Assembly: GCA_030683815.1 (NCBI GenBank)
Contig: JAUXPJ010000019.1
Coordinates: 114,787 to 178,786, forward strand
DNA length: 64,000 bases
DNA from: Flavobacteriaceae bacterium
GTDB taxonomy: Bacteria; Bacteroidota; Bacteroidia; Flavobacteriales; Flavobacteriaceae
Direction of reading: 5' to 3'
Shown: one piece after another, positions 1 through 9,648 of the stretch
Layout of the letters: each line of letters begins with the position of its first letter
Numbering within the stretch: position 1 is the first letter of the stretch
The notes under the pieces: model-generated
Seen by the model: only the letters and a program-made list of their open reading frames with translations
What the model was told of the DNA's origin: nothing
The model's database searches: none
Program-made: the position numbers and the translations under genes

Positions 1-319
1 CGGCAATACTTCCTCCGGTTATTTGACAGGCACCACAATCAAAGGCGATTGCTACATCTTCATCCGATTTTAATCCTCCGCCAAAATCAATTTTTAAGTT
101 GGTTTTAGAAGTAATTAAATCCAATACTTTATAATTAACGATGTGTTTTGATTTTGCCCCATCTAAATCAACCAAGTGCAAGTATTGTATTCCATTCGCC
201 TCAAATGCTTTGGCTACTTCTAAGGGGTTTTCATTGTACACTTTTTTGGTGTTGTAATCTCCTTTTGACAGTCTGACGCATTTACCGTCTATGATATCTA
301 TTGCGGGTATTAATCTCAT
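1..319 (-). CDS. hisA: HisA, phosphoribosylformimino-5-aminoimidazole carboxamide ribotide isomerase (partial)
   Basis: Reading the minus strand from the ATG at 319 gives a HisA N-terminus beginning [17 protein letters not shown], followed by LVDLDGAK and DFGGGLKS, the strands and phosphate-binding loop of the HisA (beta/alpha)8 barrel. It catalyses the Amadori rearrangement of ProFAR to PRFAR in histidine synthesis. The Asp in AIDI near the start is the family catalytic acid. The start overlaps the hisH stop by four bases (ATGA), so the two are translationally coupled. Only the first 106 codons are inside the window; the C-terminal part and presumably hisF and hisI lie beyond the left edge. 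Confidence 0.95.
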   Translation of the reverse strand, partial: MRLIPAIDIIDGKCVRLSKGDYNTKKVYNENPLEVAKAFEANGIQYLHLVDLDGAKSKHIVNYKVLDLITSKTNLKIDFGGGLKSDEDVAIAFDCGACQITGGSIA

Positions 320-894
320 AATTCTAAAAAATTTAATAGGATTTGCTCACCGATATCTGCTGATTTTTCAGGATGAAATTGGGTAGCATAAAAATTGCCT
401 TTCTGCATAGCCGCACTAAATGGCTGTATGTAATCACAAACAGCGGCAGTCTGTCCGCTGATTTCTGCATAATAGCTGTGCACATAATAAACATCATTGT
501 CTGTAGTGATGTTTTTAAATAAACATCCACTAATGCTTGAGAAATTATTCCAACCCATATGTGGGACTATAGCTGTTGGAGGAAATATTTTTACCTTGGA
601 ATTAAAAATTCCCAAACATTTGGTATTTCCTTCTTCTGTAGTTTCACACATTAACTGCAATCCTAAACAGATACCCAGTATTGGATTTTTAACAGATAAA
701 ATGACTTTGTCTAACCCTTTTTCGGTTAAATATTTCATTGCAGAACCAGCTTCACCAACACCCGGAAAAATAACTTTATCGGCACTAAGTATCGTTTCAG
801 CATCATCTGTAATAATGCTTTCGAAACCTAAACGTGTCAATGCATTTTGCACCGAACTAATGTTGCCTGCATTGTATTTGATGATGGCTATCAT
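316..894 (-). CDS. hisH: HisH, glutamine amidotransferase subunit of imidazole glycerol phosphate synthase
   Basis: This 192-residue protein has the class I glutamine amidotransferase layout. The nucleophile elbow is [11 protein letters not shown] with the catalytic Cys at about residue 77, and a C-terminal QFHPEKS motif supplies the catalytic His and Glu. It supplies ammonia from glutamine to HisF, forming imidazole glycerol phosphate and AICAR. Length is normal for HisH. It overlaps hisB upstream and hisA downstream by four bases on each side, so it is an internal gene of the operon. Confidence 0.95.
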   Translation of the reverse strand: MIAIIKYNAGNISSVQNALTRLGFESIITDDAETILSADKVIFPGVGEAGSAMKYLTEKGLDKVILSVKNPILGICLGLQLMCETTEEGNTKCLGIFNSKVKIFPPTAIVPHMGWNNFSSISGCLFKNITTDNDVYYVHSYYAEISGQTAAVCDYIQPFSAAMQKGNFYATQFHPEKSADIGEQILLNFLEL

Positions 895-1982
895 AAACTT
901 CCTTTTGTACTTGGTATTGAAAAATCATCAGTTTTAGATTTAGCCATCTTTATTGCTTTTGCAAAAGCTTTAAAAATGGACTCAATCTTGTGGTGTTCGT
1001 TATCGCCTTCCGCTTTAATATTTAAATTACATTTGGCAGCATCGCTAAACGATTTAAAAAAGTGCATAAACATCTCTGTAGGCATTTCTCCAATCATTTC
1101 TCTCTTAAATGCTGCTTTCCAAACTAACCACGGTCTGCCGCCAAAATCGACTGCTACTTGAGCTAAACATTCATCCATCGGCAATAAAAATCCATAACGC
1201 TCTATTCCTTTTTTAGATCCTAAAGCAGTTGTAAAAGCTTCGCCTAAAGTTAATGCAACATCTTCTATGGTGTGGTGTTCATCAATTTCCAAATCGCCGT
1301 CAACCTTAACAGTTAAATCTATATTTCCGTGTTTGGCAATTTGCTCCAGCATGTGATCGAAAAATCCAAGTCCGGTTGAAATAGCGTTTTTTCCGGAACC
1401 ATCTAAATTAATTTCAACAATAATCTCCGTTTCATTTGTTTTACGGCTGATTGCTGCAGTTCTTGGCACTGCTTTCAGATATCTATAAATTGTCGCCCAA
1501 TCTGTGGTTGATAAAACATCCTCATTTACTTTTTCATTTCCAATAAAAATGGCTTTACTCTTTAAGTTTACAGCTAATTCAACATCCGTTAGCCGATCTC
1601 CAATTACAAAAGAATTGGCTAAATCATAATCACCATAAATGTATTTATGGAGTAAACCTGTTCTTGGTTTTCGGGTATCTGCATTATCTTCAGGGAAACT
1701 CTTATCGATTACTATTTCCGAAAATTCTACCCCTTCATTTTTAAATGCCTGAATTATTTTGTTTTGAGCCGGCCAAAAAGTTTCTTCAGGAAAAGAATTG
1801 GTGCCTAAACCATCTTGATTGGTGACCATTACCAATTCATAATCCAGCTCACGGGCAATTTTCGCCAACCATTGAAAAACACCCGGGTAGAACTCTAACT
1901 TTTCTAAACTATCCAATTGATAATCTAAAGGAGGTTCAATAACGAGTGTTCCATCCCGATCTATAAAAAGTACTTTCTTCAT
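891..1982 (-). CDS. hisB: HisB, bifunctional histidinol-phosphatase / imidazoleglycerol-phosphate dehydratase
   Basis: The 363-residue protein is the fused form. Residues 1 to about 165 are a HAD-type phosphatase with the DRDGT nucleophile motif at residues 8-12. Residues from about 175 to the end are the dehydratase, with the metal-binding His clusters HMLEQ, DEHHT and NEHHK. The two halves catalyse the dehydration of imidazoleglycerol phosphate and the later dephosphorylation of histidinol phosphate. The fusion is the usual arrangement in Bacteroidota. The start overlaps the end of hisC by four bases. Confidence 0.95.
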   Translation of the reverse strand: MKKVLFIDRDGTLVIEPPLDYQLDSLEKLEFYPGVFQWLAKIARELDYELVMVTNQDGLGTNSFPEETFWPAQNKIIQAFKNEGVEFSEIVIDKSFPEDNADTRKPRTGLLHKYIYGDYDLANSFVIGDRLTDVELAVNLKSKAIFIGNEKVNEDVLSTTDWATIYRYLKAVPRTAAISRKTNETEIIVEINLDGSGKNAISTGLGFFDHMLEQIAKHGNIDLTVKVDGDLEIDEHHTIEDVALTLGEAFTTALGSKKGIERYGFLLPMDECLAQVAVDFGGRPWLVWKAAFKREMIGEMPTEMFMHFFKSFSDAAKCNLNIKAEGDNEHHKIESIFKAFAKAIKMAKSKTDDFSIPSTKGSL

Positions 1983-3010
1983 ATCGATATATTTTTAAAA
2001 GCATTTAACAACTGAATATTTTCCTCTGGTGTACCGATTGTAACGCGGATGCAGTTGTGTATGATATTATTTCTATTTCTTGTTATTATTTTTTGGTTTA
2101 CTAATTCATCATAAATTCTGTTGGCATCACTTACTTCTGTTAATAAGAAGTTGGCATCAGATGGATAAACTTTTATCACCTGATTAAGTTGATTCAATTC
2201 AACTTTTAATTTTTCTTTTTCATCCTTAATGGTTTGAAGATTTTGTTTAAAAACAGCATCATTACTTAATGCATTTATAGCTGCCTGCTGGTTTAGTTCA
2301 CTTACATTATAAGGAGGTTTTACTTTATTAAATAATTGAATAATATCCTTGTTTGCATAAGCTATTCCAATTCTTGCCGCTGCTAATCCCCAAGCTTTGC
2401 TGAAGGTTTGACTCACTATCAAGTTGGGGTATTGCGCTGTCATTGTAATCCAAGATTCGGAAGCGCTAAAATCGATATAGGCTTCATCGATGATAACAAT
2501 GCCTTTGAATTGCTTTAATAAATATTCAATAGCTGCTTTATTAATTAAGTTGCCCGTTGGATTATTGGGTGAACAGATGAAAATTAATTTTAAAGCACTG
2601 TCTGACAGGAAATCTTTGGCAAGGTTTAAATCAATTTGAAATTCAGTTGTTAAAGGAACTTTAATCAATTCAACAGCGTTGACAGCCGCGGAAACATCAT
2701 ACATCCCATAAGTTGGAGTGAAGGTTAATGCTTTATCTTTATTTGGATCGCAAAAAATCCGATAGGTCAAATCAATTACCTCATCACTGCCGTTTCCAAC
2801 AAAAATATTCTCGGCATTTATCTTTTTCAGTTCAGCCAACTTTTGTTTTACTTCTTTTTGATAAGGATCAGGATATCTGTTCAATTCGCCAAAAGGATTT
2901 TCGTTGGCATCTAAAAAAATACCGGTATTTCCACTAAACTCATCTCTGGCACTGGAATAAGGCTGAAGAGATAAAATGTTTTCTCTTGCGATGTCTTTTA
3001 ATTTAAACAT
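1979..3010 (-). CDS. hisC: HisC, histidinol-phosphate aminotransferase
   Basis: The 343-residue protein is a fold-type I PLP aminotransferase. It shows LDANENPFG near the N-terminus (substrate phosphate contact), CSPNNPTGN, the IIDEAY strand with the PLP-contacting Asp, and [16 protein letters not shown] with the Schiff-base Lys near residue 207. It converts imidazole acetol phosphate to histidinol phosphate with glutamate as amino donor. The start lies eight bases inside the end of hisD, and the end overlaps hisB by four bases. Confidence 0.95.
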   Translation of the reverse strand: MFKLKDIARENILSLQPYSSARDEFSGNTGIFLDANENPFGELNRYPDPYQKEVKQKLAELKKINAENIFVGNGSDEVIDLTYRIFCDPNKDKALTFTPTYGMYDVSAAVNAVELIKVPLTTEFQIDLNLAKDFLSDSALKLIFICSPNNPTGNLINKAAIEYLLKQFKGIVIIDEAYIDFSASESWITMTAQYPNLIVSQTFSKAWGLAAARIGIAYANKDIIQLFNKVKPPYNVSELNQQAAINALSNDAVFKQNLQTIKDEKEKLKVELNQLNQVIKVYPSDANFLLTEVSDANRIYDELVNQKIITRNRNNIIHNCIRVTIGTPEENIQLLNAFKNISI

Positions 3011-4292
3011 TGTCTATATTTTTTAATCTGATAGAAACGGCATTTTTGTGTCCGAATAATTCTTCTGCTTCAGCCATTATTTCAATAGCCGGACCAATAT
3101 TTTTCAGGCCTTCTTTACTTAGTTTCTGAAAGCTTATTTTTTTCTGAAAACTATCCAGTGAAACACCGCTATAGTTTTTCGCAAATCCATTTGTTGGCAG
3201 CGTGTGATTTGTACCGCTTGCATAATCACCGGCACTTTCGCAACTGTAATTTCCCAGAAACACAGAACCGGCATTAATTATTTTGTCACTGTAATTGGAT
3301 GCATTTTCTGATGCTATAATTAAGTGCTCAGGAGCGTACAGATTACTAAAATCAATACAATCATCCATATTGTTTAACAGAATGGATTTACTGTTTTTTA
3401 AAGCTTGCATTGCAATCTCTTTTCTAGGTAATTGCGCTAATTGTTTTTCTACTTCTGTAAGTGATTGATTGATAATTGATTCACTGTTAGACAGTAAAAT
3501 TACCTGACTATCTGCACCGTGTTCAGCCTGTGACAATAAATCGGCTGCTATAAATGCCGGATTAGCTGTTTCATCCGCAATCACTAAAACTTCACTTGGT
3601 CCGGCAGGCATATCAATTGCTATTCCATCTTGTTGAATTAGTTCCTTTGCTTTGGTTACAAATTGATTTCCCGGGCCGAATATTTTATATACCTGAGGAA
3701 TGGTTTCTGTTCCATAAACCATAGCAGCTATAGCCTGTGCACCGCCAACTTTGTAAATTTGGTTGATACCGATTAAATTGGCTGTATATAAAATGGCAGG
3801 ATTTATTTCTCCATCTTGATTTGGAGGAGTACATAAAATTATTTCTCTGCATTCAGCCAATTTTGCAGGAATTCCCAACATCAATATGGTAGAGAAAAGA
3901 GGAGCAGTACCACCGGGTATGTATAACCCGACCTTTTCAATACCCACACTTTTTCTCCAGCATTCAACTCCTTTAGTAGTTTCAATGAGTTGCTCTTCCA
4001 TTTTTTGAGAAGCGTGAAATTTTTCAATGTTTTGTTTGGCAATTTCAATGGCAGCTTTTAACGGATAGGATACTAAAGACTGAGCTTTGGCAATCTCTAA
4101 ATCACTTACTCCAAGTTGCTCTAATTTTACGTTGTCAAATTTTTTACCATATTGTAAAAGTGCTTGATCTTGATTTTTTTTGACATCGTTTAAGATCTTA
4201 CTAACAAGCTTACTCAGTTCCTCTTTCTCCATTTTTGGACGTTCAGTTAATGCCCGCCACTCCCTTTTATTTGGGTTCTTATATACATTCAT
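3003..4292 (-). CDS. hisD: HisD, histidinol dehydrogenase
   Basis: The 429-residue protein matches HisD along its length. It has GLYIPGGTAPLFST, KVGGAQAIAAMVYGTE, FGPGNQFVTKAK, DMPAGPSEVLVIAD, the zinc-ligand region LLSQAEHGADSQ and ESAGDYASGTNHTLPT. It performs the last two steps of histidine synthesis, oxidising L-histidinol to L-histidine with two NAD molecules. Its start shares a base with the end of hisG, so the two reading frames abut. Confidence 0.96.
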   Translation of the reverse strand: MNVYKNPNKREWRALTERPKMEKEELSKLVSKILNDVKKNQDQALLQYGKKFDNVKLEQLGVSDLEIAKAQSLVSYPLKAAIEIAKQNIEKFHASQKMEEQLIETTKGVECWRKSVGIEKVGLYIPGGTAPLFSTILMLGIPAKLAECREIILCTPPNQDGEINPAILYTANLIGINQIYKVGGAQAIAAMVYGTETIPQVYKIFGPGNQFVTKAKELIQQDGIAIDMPAGPSEVLVIADETANPAFIAADLLSQAEHGADSQVILLSNSESIINQSLTEVEKQLAQLPRKEIAMQALKNSKSILLNNMDDCIDFSNLYAPEHLIIASENASNYSDKIINAGSVFLGNYSCESAGDYASGTNHTLPTNGFAKNYSGVSLDSFQKKISFQKLSKEGLKNIGPAIEIMAEAEELFGHKNAVSIRLKNIDNV

Positions 4293-5149
4293 TACAATAC
4301 TATTTTATCAATTGGGATTATTAAAATTCCTTCTGCTCCCGCATTTTTTAACGCATCAATTACATTCCAAAATTTATCTTCGTCTATTACACTGTGTAAC
4401 GAACTCCAACCTTTTTCAGCCAAAGGGAGTATAGTGGGACTTTTTAATACAGGCAAAATAGCACTCACTTCTTCTATTTTGGCATTCGGCACATTCATTA
4501 AAATATACTTGGAGTTTTTAGCTCTTAAAACGGCTTTCATTCTAAATAAAAGCTTATCTAGTATTTGTTCTTTAGCAGCATCCAGTTTTAATGATTTTAC
4601 AAGAACAGCTTCTGATTTTAATATAAGCTGAGTTTCTCTTAATCCATTTTTGAACAAAGTACTGCCTGAACTTACAATGTCACAAATTCCATCTGCTAAA
4701 CCAATGTTGGGAGCTATTTCTACTGAGCCGGAAATAGTGTGTATTTCAGCATTAATGTTGTGCTGCTTTAAAAAGGAATTTAAGGTGTTAGGATAGGAAG
4801 TAGCGATTTTTTTTCCTTCAAAATACGTTAAAGAATCTCCTTTTATTTCTTTAGGTACCGCCAGTGATAGTCTGCATTTAGAAAAACCGAGTTTTTCAAT
4901 TATCGCAACATCTTTCTGCGTTTCAATTAGTAAGTTTTCACCCACTATGGCAATATCAACAACACCGTCTTCTATATATTGAGGGATATCCGAATTCCTT
5001 AAATACAAAATCTCTAAAGGGAAATTTGAAACGCTTACTTTCAGTTGATCTATTCCGTTATCTATTGCTATTCCGCAATCTTTCAGGAGTTTAAGAGAAT
5101 CTTCATTTAATCGTCCGCTTTTTTGGATGGCAATCTTTAGTTTACTCAT
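4292..5149 (-). CDS. hisG: HisG, ATP phosphoribosyltransferase (long form)
   Basis: This is the first and committed enzyme of histidine synthesis, joining PRPP and ATP. I chose the ATG at 5149 (MSKLKIAIQKSGRL) because it begins exactly at the family N-terminus. An in-frame ATG at 5179 would add ten residues lying in the leader RNA just past the attenuator. The 285-residue length and C-terminal ACT-like tail indicate the long, hexameric HisG form that needs no HisZ. The PRPP loop is visible as DIVSSGSTLFKNGL. It is the promoter-proximal gene, directly downstream of the attenuator. Confidence 0.94.
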   Translation of the reverse strand: MSKLKIAIQKSGRLNEDSLKLLKDCGIAIDNGIDQLKVSVSNFPLEILYLRNSDIPQYIEDGVVDIAIVGENLLIETQKDVAIIEKLGFSKCRLSLAVPKEIKGDSLTYFEGKKIATSYPNTLNSFLKQHNINAEIHTISGSVEIAPNIGLADGICDIVSSGSTLFKNGLRETQLILKSEAVLVKSLKLDAAKEQILDKLLFRMKAVLRAKNSKYILMNVPNAKIEEVSAILPVLKSPTILPLAEKGWSSLHSVIDEDKFWNVIDALKNAGAEGILIIPIDKIVL

Positions 5150-5197
5150 TTTTTTTATTTTTTGTATCTGAGTAAACATTTGGGGCTATAAACAAAA

Positions 5198-5224
5198 AAC
5201 CCGTCTGATTTACTCAGACGGGTT
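5198..5224 (-). terminator. Attenuator terminator of the his operon
   Basis: A perfect 11-bp stem (5198-5208 paired with 5214-5224) with a five-base loop is followed on the minus strand by TTTTTTG. It is a textbook Rho-independent terminator between the His-rich leader peptide and hisG. A ten-base segment downstream (5167-5176) is perfectly complementary to the loop and inner 5' arm (5209-5218). This offers a competing fold within the same leader. Confidence 0.88.
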
Positions 5225-5251
5225 TTGAAATATTGTTTTAAATTACATATA

Positions 5252-5314
5252 TCATTTCCATATCGCCTGAGAGCAATTATGAGAAAGATGATGATGTAAT
5301 TGTGTTAAGTTCAT
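5252..5314 (-). CDS. hisL: His operon leader peptide
   Basis: A 20-codon minus-strand reading frame starts MNLTQLHHHLSHNC and ends in TGA. It carries three consecutive His codons and a fourth two codons later. It sits 28 bases upstream of a perfect terminator hairpin and about 100 bases before hisG. Composition, position and following terminator are the hallmarks of ribosome-mediated transcription attenuation, in which stalling at His codons during starvation prevents terminator formation. The name follows the analogous enterobacterial gene; sequence homology is not claimed. Confidence 0.85.
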   Translation of the reverse strand: MNLTQLHHHLSHNCSQAIWK

Positions 5315-5332
5315 TTTTTTATATTGATTGGG

Positions 5333-5340
5333 CAAATGTA
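5333..5340 (-). promoter_or_regulatory. Probable promoter -7 box of the his operon
   Basis: The minus strand reads TACATTTG, matching the Bacteroidota -7 consensus TAnnTTTG, 18 bases before the leader-peptide ATG. No clear TTG -33 element is visible at the expected distance, only an A/T tract. Confidence 0.5.
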
Positions 5341-5393
5341 AGAAGTTTTTTTAATTAAAAAAATTATTATCATGAGTCTTTGCAGATCACCGT

Positions 5394-6041
5394 TTACATT
5401 TTCCAATTCAGTTCATAATTTTGTTTTGCCCACTGGATCGATGGATAAATCCATTCTCTCAGGGGCTTGAACAAAAAACCATGTCTAAGTCCCGTATTCA
5501 GTTCGATTTCTTTAAATCTAGAAACTTTTAAACTTGATGTTTCTTTTCTTTTAATTGCAGAAACACCTAATATATCCGTTTTTTCATATATCGTTAAAAT
5601 ATTTCCGCAAAAATTTATATCAGGCAAATTTTTAATATCGATGTCTCTGAAACTTCCGATAAAAACAAAGTTTACCACCGGATTATTTAAAAAAGTAGAT
5701 ACATATTGAGCTATATATCCACCTTTTGAAGTTCCTATAACAGTAATTTGGGCAGGTTTTAACCCATTTAGCAATAAACTGTCTATTTGAGTAACAATTT
5801 TTTTAGCATATTCTTTTACATCTGTATTTGCCGGTCTTTTTTCACTAAAGACTTTAAATCCTTCTTTCTTAAATTCATTAAGAATCTCAAGATATTCGGC
5901 CTTTCCATATTCGGGATGTTCTTCATCTAAATGATGCTCTTCAATAAATCTATTATGAAGGAAGAAAATGTGATTTTGTCCAAAACTGCAAACTGAATAG
6001 ATTGAACAAATTAATATTAGAATCATTTTTTTTGTTTTCAT
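5394..6041 (-). CDS. Secreted alpha/beta-hydrolase-fold protein
   Basis: The 215-residue protein begins with a signal peptide (MKTKKMILILICSIYSVCSFG, cleavage likely before or after QN). The mature part has an alpha/beta hydrolase pattern: IFFLHN (oxyanion strand), ITVIGTSKGGYIAQ with a nucleophile elbow GTSKGG (Ser about residue 105), and a His near the C-terminus in GLRHGFLF. The acid may be the Asp in YEKTDILG. The substrate is unknown. It stands alone between the his and thr/met operons, with 150-bp or longer gaps on each side. Confidence 0.7.
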   Translation of the reverse strand: MKTKKMILILICSIYSVCSFGQNHIFFLHNRFIEEHHLDEEHPEYGKAEYLEILNEFKKEGFKVFSEKRPANTDVKEYAKKIVTQIDSLLLNGLKPAQITVIGTSKGGYIAQYVSTFLNNPVVNFVFIGSFRDIDIKNLPDINFCGNILTIYEKTDILGVSAIKRKETSSLKVSRFKEIELNTGLRHGFLFKPLREWIYPSIQWAKQNYELNWKM

Positions 6042-6188
6042 TTCACACGATATTTGTTAAATTTACCGAACGACCTGCTAAACGAGGCTACGTTCAAGAT
6101 TTTAAATATACGAATTTACCCATCATATTTAAAAAATTAATTGAACGGTACCAAATTGCTTTTACCTATACATATTGATGTCTTTTTT

Positions 6189-8618
6189 TTATTTTCTTTC
6201 AGTAATTCTCAATAAATCTCCAAAAACACCTCTGGCAGTAACTTCTGCACCTGCGCCGGCTCCCTGAATAACAATAGGATTATCGCCATAGGACTCTGTA
6301 TAAATTTCAAATATAGAATCAGCGTTATTAAGTTGACCCAACGAACTTTTTTCAGGGACGGATATAAGTTTAACTTCTAAACTTCCTTTATTTTTTTGTA
6401 AATCTCCCGACAAATCACCTATATATCTTAACACATGTTTCTCCTTCTGGTCTTCTTTTATTTTTTGATAAACAGGATTTAACTCTTCTATTCTTGATAA
6501 AAAATCTTGTGTACTTCCATCTTGTAAAAAAGTTGGAATTAAATTATGTATTTTTATTTCATTAAATTCATTTTGCAAATCCAATTCTCTAGCTAAAATC
6601 AATAATTTTCGAGCTACATCATTTCCGCATAAATCTTCTCTTGGATCAGGTTCTGTGAGTCCTTTGTCAATGGCTTGTTGTAATATGTCGCTAAAAGAAC
6701 TTTCTGATTCAGAAAAATGATTGAATATAAAACTTAAAGATCCGGAAAAAACGCCTTTAATACGAGTAATATTTTCGCCTGATGCATGTAATATGCTGAT
6801 CGTATCAATCAATGGCAAACCCGCGCCAACATTGGTTTCATACAAATAATTTTTATTATTCTTTTTAAGCGATTCTCTTAATTTTTTGTAGCTCAAATAA
6901 CTTTGGGTGTTGGCTGTTTTATTGGATGAAATTAAATCAAATCCATTTTCTGCCAATGGAATATAATTATCAATAAAAGTGGTGCTGGCAGTATTGTCTA
7001 TTGCAATTAAGTTTTCAAAATGATATTTTTGGGCAAACTCAATAATGTCAGTAATGCTTTTGTTGTTATTGGGAGCTTTGTCATATTCCTCTTTCCAATT
7101 ATTGGATATACCCTCTTTATTTAAAAGAATTTTTTTAGATCCTGCAATGGCAAATATGTTTAAATTGATTTCTTTTCTTTTAAGGATTTTATTTTTTGAA
7201 TTAAGGATTTGATTTATTAATGCTCCCCCAACAGTTCCCTTTCCAAAAATGGCAATATTTATGTTTTTTGAAATTCCAAAAATCTGTGAGTGGATAACAT
7301 TTATTGCTTTATTTACATTTTTATTATCGATAACTAAACCGATATTATTTCCGTTTAATGTGTTGTTAATTAATAATATATCAATATTGTTTTTTATTAA
7401 TGCATTAAATGAGGATGAAAAATTGTTAATATTCTGACCAATAATTGTAATAACAGAAACTTCTTTTTTTGAAATAATTGAACTGATGTCTTTTGTTTGA
7501 ATTTCGGCTTGAAATTCTATTTTTAAAGCGTTAACGGCTGTTTTAATATCCTTCTCTGAGATAATAAAACCAATACTTCTTTCTGATGAACCTTGTGAAA
7601 TGACACTAACACTTATTTTATTCTGGTTCATAGTAGAAAATATACGCGCGTCAATCCCTTTTTTTCCAAGTAATCCTTTGCCTTCAATATTAATAAATCC
7701 TATTTCATTTTGAACGGAAATAGATTTTACTTCTTTGTCAGTTATTTCATTATTAATTAAAGTTCCTGTGGTATTAGGGTTATAGGTATTTAAGATGCGC
7801 AATGGAATGTTCTTTTCTACTAATGGAATGATGGTTTTTGCGTGTAAGATAGAAGCACCGAAGCTTGCCAACTCGCTAGCTTCATTAAAATTTAATTGTT
7901 CAATTATTTTAGCATCACTTACCTGATCTGGATTAGCGGTGTATATTCCATCTATATGTGTATAATTCTGTACTTCAGAAGCATTTAAGTATTTTGCAAT
8001 TAAAGAAGCTGAATAATTACTTCCATTTCTTCCTAAAGTGGTGGTTTGACTGTTTTTATTCGATGTAATAAAACCGGTAACTATTGGAATAGTTTCTTCA
8101 TCAAAAGAATTGTACCAATTTACAGTATTGGTTTTGGAAAGCTCATCTAGGATTTGTGCGTTTCCAAAATTATCGTTTGTTTTTAAGAAATCTCTACTGT
8201 CAATGGTGTTGCTTTTTATTCCATTTTGGTTTAATAAAGAAGCAATCATTTTTGCGGCTAATAATTCTCCTTGTGCCAAAACCAAATCTTTTACTTTTAA
8301 ACTATAATCTTCTACCAATTTTACCCCTTCAAATGTTTTTTCCAATAAGGTAAATTCTTTATGGTAATCGATATTTTTATTGGGTTCTATTTGATATTCT
8401 TTAAATGCTTTCCATTCAACGGCATAATCTTCTCCATTTTTTGCTTTATCCAAAATGAGTTCCAAACAGTCTGTTGCATTTCCTCTGGCAGATAAAACAA
8501 TTATCATCTTCTCTTTTGAATTTATTTTGTTTTTAATGATAGCAATAACGTTTTCTATTCCCTGACCATTGGCTAGGGATTTCCCTCCGAACTTGATTAT
8601 TTTCATTTCTTCTCTCAT
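6189..8618 (-). CDS. thrA: Bifunctional aspartokinase / homoserine dehydrogenase
   Basis: The 809-residue protein fuses two enzymes of the aspartate pathway. The N-terminal aspartokinase starts at KIIKFGGKSLANG and has TTLGRNGSNYSA and a regulatory ACT region (about 300-450). The C-terminal homoserine dehydrogenase has the NAD(P) loop AIFGKGTVGGAL (about 455) and SSNKTAN, GAGLPLIDT and GVFSGSLSFIFN. It phosphorylates aspartate and reduces aspartate semialdehyde to homoserine. The first ATG (8618) overlaps the metX stop as ATGA; an alternative Met four codons later begins exactly at the family start. It feeds homoserine to the adjacent metX. Confidence 0.94.
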   Translation of the reverse strand: MREEMKIIKFGGKSLANGQGIENVIAIIKNKINSKEKMIIVLSARGNATDCLELILDKAKNGEDYAVEWKAFKEYQIEPNKNIDYHKEFTLLEKTFEGVKLVEDYSLKVKDLVLAQGELLAAKMIASLLNQNGIKSNTIDSRDFLKTNDNFGNAQILDELSKTNTVNWYNSFDEETIPIVTGFITSNKNSQTTTLGRNGSNYSASLIAKYLNASEVQNYTHIDGIYTANPDQVSDAKIIEQLNFNEASELASFGASILHAKTIIPLVEKNIPLRILNTYNPNTTGTLINNEITDKEVKSISVQNEIGFINIEGKGLLGKKGIDARIFSTMNQNKISVSVISQGSSERSIGFIISEKDIKTAVNALKIEFQAEIQTKDISSIISKKEVSVITIIGQNINNFSSSFNALIKNNIDILLINNTLNGNNIGLVIDNKNVNKAINVIHSQIFGISKNINIAIFGKGTVGGALINQILNSKNKILKRKEINLNIFAIAGSKKILLNKEGISNNWKEEYDKAPNNNKSITDIIEFAQKYHFENLIAIDNTASTTFIDNYIPLAENGFDLISSNKTANTQSYLSYKKLRESLKKNNKNYLYETNVGAGLPLIDTISILHASGENITRIKGVFSGSLSFIFNHFSESESSFSDILQQAIDKGLTEPDPREDLCGNDVARKLLILARELDLQNEFNEIKIHNLIPTFLQDGSTQDFLSRIEELNPVYQKIKEDQKEKHVLRYIGDLSGDLQKNKGSLEVKLISVPEKSSLGQLNNADSIFEIYTESYGDNPIVIQGAGAGAEVTARGVFGDLLRITERK

Positions 8619-9583
8619 TTGAAAATTGGTTTTAAAAATTGTGTAAGTTGTTCGTTCTCAATTAAAAAGGCATCATGTCCGTGGATAGATTTTATCTCAC
8701 GGTATTGGTTCTTTATTTCTAGTTGATTTAAAAGTAATTTTGTTTTTATATTTTCCTCTTTTACAAAAAATAAGTCACTATCCACAGCTATTTGAACAAT
8801 AATAGATTTTATAGGTTTAACTATTTCTTCAAAAGACAACTTTTCTGTAGTTATATCAACTGTGGTCAGTAAATGATTCATCATTAAATAGGCATTTATA
8901 TCAAACCTGTTTTTTAGTTTTTCTCCATGGTGATCTAACCAAGACTCTACATTAAATTGCTTATTAGATGCTGTTTTTGTTCGATTAAATTTTTGGGTGA
9001 AAGACTTAGGTGTTCTATAAAATAACATCGCCATTTTTCTGGCATCTTGTAAAGGATTTTTTGAGTTTTTTAATAGTTGATCTTGGACATAATTATGTCC
9101 AATAATCCAATCTGTAGATTTCCAATCAGAAGCAATAGGAATAAGGTATTTTATGAAGCCAGGCTGTAAAGCAGCCATTTCCCATGCAATGCCTCCGCCA
9201 AGTGATCCGCCTATTACTGCGTATAATTCGGTAACTCCCATTTCATTTAAAACTAAATTGAATATCGCGGCTATATCTTTTGCCGTAAAATCATTGTAAT
9301 TTTTTATGCTCTTTGCTTGATATCCATTTCCATGAATATTAAAAGCAACAACAGTGTATTTGTCAGTATTAATAACTTTGTTTTTACCAACAATTTCATT
9401 CCACCAACCTTTTTTTTTGCTGAGAAGATCTGAATTTCCCGTCAAAGCGTGGTTAACCACAACTACCGGAGCAGTATGTAATTTTTTGCCAAATACTTGA
9501 TAAGTGGTATCCAAATTTTCATATTGGATACCACTATATGTTGTGTATTTTTTTAAATTACAGGTTATTAATCTATTCATCAT
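8615..9583 (-). CDS. metX: Homoserine O-acetyltransferase-like alpha/beta hydrolase
   Basis: The 322-residue protein has the MetX fold. It shows VVVVNHALTGNSD (oxyanion region), the nucleophile elbow VIGGSLGGGIAWEMA, the catalytic Asp in AVDSDLFF and the His in SIHGHDAFLIE. It acylates homoserine, normally from acetyl-CoA, to give the substrate for the MetY sulfhydrylase encoded just upstream. It is shorter than typical 350-380-residue MetX proteins, as in many Bacteroidota. Whether the acyl donor is acetyl- or succinyl-CoA cannot be read here. Its start directly follows a 20-codon reading frame. Confidence 0.9.
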   Translation of the reverse strand: MMNRLITCNLKKYTTYSGIQYENLDTTYQVFGKKLHTAPVVVVNHALTGNSDLLSKKKGWWNEIVGKNKVINTDKYTVVAFNIHGNGYQAKSIKNYNDFTAKDIAAIFNLVLNEMGVTELYAVIGGSLGGGIAWEMAALQPGFIKYLIPIASDWKSTDWIIGHNYVQDQLLKNSKNPLQDARKMAMLFYRTPKSFTQKFNRTKTASNKQFNVESWLDHHGEKLKNRFDINAYLMMNHLLTTVDITTEKLSFEEIVKPIKSIIVQIAVDSDLFFVKEENIKTKLLLNQLEIKNQYREIKSIHGHDAFLIENEQLTQFLKPIFK

Positions 9584-9646
9584 CTATTTACAAATAATAT
9601 TAATTGCATTTGAATTGAGAAAAAGATTGAATTTTAAATCGCTCAT
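9584..9646 (-). CDS. Small reading frame between metY and metX
   Basis: A 20-codon frame reads MSDLKFNLFLNSNAINIICK and ends TAG immediately before the metX ATG-ATG. Its start lies three bases after the metY stop. Such an abutting frame could couple metX translation to that of metY. No family is recognised and it may be chance. Confidence 0.3.
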   Translation of the reverse strand: MSDLKFNLFLNSNAINIICK

Positions 9647-9648
9647 GG

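Noticed and set aside
6189..8618. Several plus-strand frames inside thrA, and similar frames opposite the his, met, TonB and ssp-like genes
   Set aside because: They are antisense shadows of well-supported genes, with hydrophobic or low-complexity composition and no start context.
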